DNA of 47,221 nt from Ensifer sp. IC3342 (GTDB taxonomy: Bacteria > Pseudomonadota > Alphaproteobacteria > Rhizobiales > Rhizobiaceae): NCBI RefSeq assembly GCF_020193655.1, contig NZ_JADYVE010000025.1, positions 1 to 47,221 on the forward strand, read 5' to 3'. Positions 47,115 to 47,221 of the stretch are shown in pieces. Positions within the stretch are counted from its first letter, which is position 1. The number at the start of each line of letters is the position of its first letter. A program made the position numbers and the translations under genes. The notes below the pieces were generated by a model. The model was given only the letters and a program-made list of their open reading frames with translations, was not told the DNA's origin and did no database searches.

Positions 47115-47179
47115 AATGCGAAGGAACGCACGCGGATCGCCCCGGTTGTCGGCCTTTTCGCGCAAAATTCCTTCGCATT
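47115..47179. repeat. 12-bp perfect inverted repeat near the window end
   Basis: AATGCGAAGGAA (47115-47126) and TTCCTTCGCATT (47168-47179) separated by 41 bp, directly at the break of the IS110 relic. It may be a small transposon-derived (MITE-like) sequence or the end of another IS. Confidence 0.75.
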
Positions 47180-47221
47180 ATTTCAGAGCGTGTCGAGCCA
47201 GGCGAGCAGGCTCGTATCGCG

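Noticed and set aside
1..47221. CRISPR arrays, tRNA or rRNA genes
   Set aside because: No regularly spaced repeats or RNA gene signatures were seen on either strand.

Overview
The window looks like part of a rhizobial symbiosis plasmid or symbiosis island (Rhizobium/Sinorhizobium/Mesorhizobium group, Alphaproteobacteria). It opens inside a canonical fixC-fixX-nifA-nifB-fdxN-nifZ-nifT nitrogen-fixation cluster (1-5790). It also carries NifA/sigma-54 promoter elements and a textbook nod box. Most of the rest is accessory DNA dominated by insertion sequences and gene relics. All assignments come from reading the sequence and translations; no database search was possible.

Layout. 1-5790: nitrogen-fixation genes, with a NifA binding site and a -24/-12 promoter in front of nifB. 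6083-9780: an unrecognised ORF, a decayed AbrB-family membrane protein, a decayed MFS transporter and IS5-type fragments. 9799-15457: a GntR/FCD regulator; an alpha-oxoamine-synthase-like PLP enzyme preceded by a perfect NifA site plus a -24/-12 promoter; a broken transposase; a DUF2867-like ORF; and a nod box reading into a DUF3846-like ORF. 15934-17313: a dead nifH promoter with nifH and nifD relics, then a broken OmpR-type regulator. 18347-25590: an IS21 element inserted in an unrecognised (possibly helicase-like) reading frame with a visible 6-bp target duplication, a response regulator with a degenerate receiver, and IS110/IS30/IS630/IS481 fragments. 25722-28347: a second IS21 element with a 7-bp target duplication. 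28512-29366: a glutamate 5-kinase gene. 29823-40470: a dense nest of IS66, IS110/IS1111, IS3, tyrosine-recombinase and serine-recombinase elements, several inserted in one another. 40557-44066: a two-gene operon encoding an adenylation/carrier/AAC(3)-like fusion protein and a probable L-proline cis-4-hydroxylase. 44676-47221: IS1111/IS110 elements and a terminal inverted repeat.

How the genes may work together. NifA, which carries the cysteine pattern of the oxygen-sensitive rhizobial type, should drive nifB-fdxN-nifZ-nifT and, by its promoter, the PLP enzyme at 11085-12368, so that enzyme is probably made in nodules. The proline hydroxylase, the amino-acid-activating fusion protein and the extra glutamate 5-kinase (first step of proline synthesis) together suggest a specialised metabolite built on proline or cis-4-hydroxyproline. 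That link is inference, since the kinase lies about 11 kb away across IS elements. This small pathway and the NifA-controlled PLP enzyme are the most interesting non-IS content of the window.
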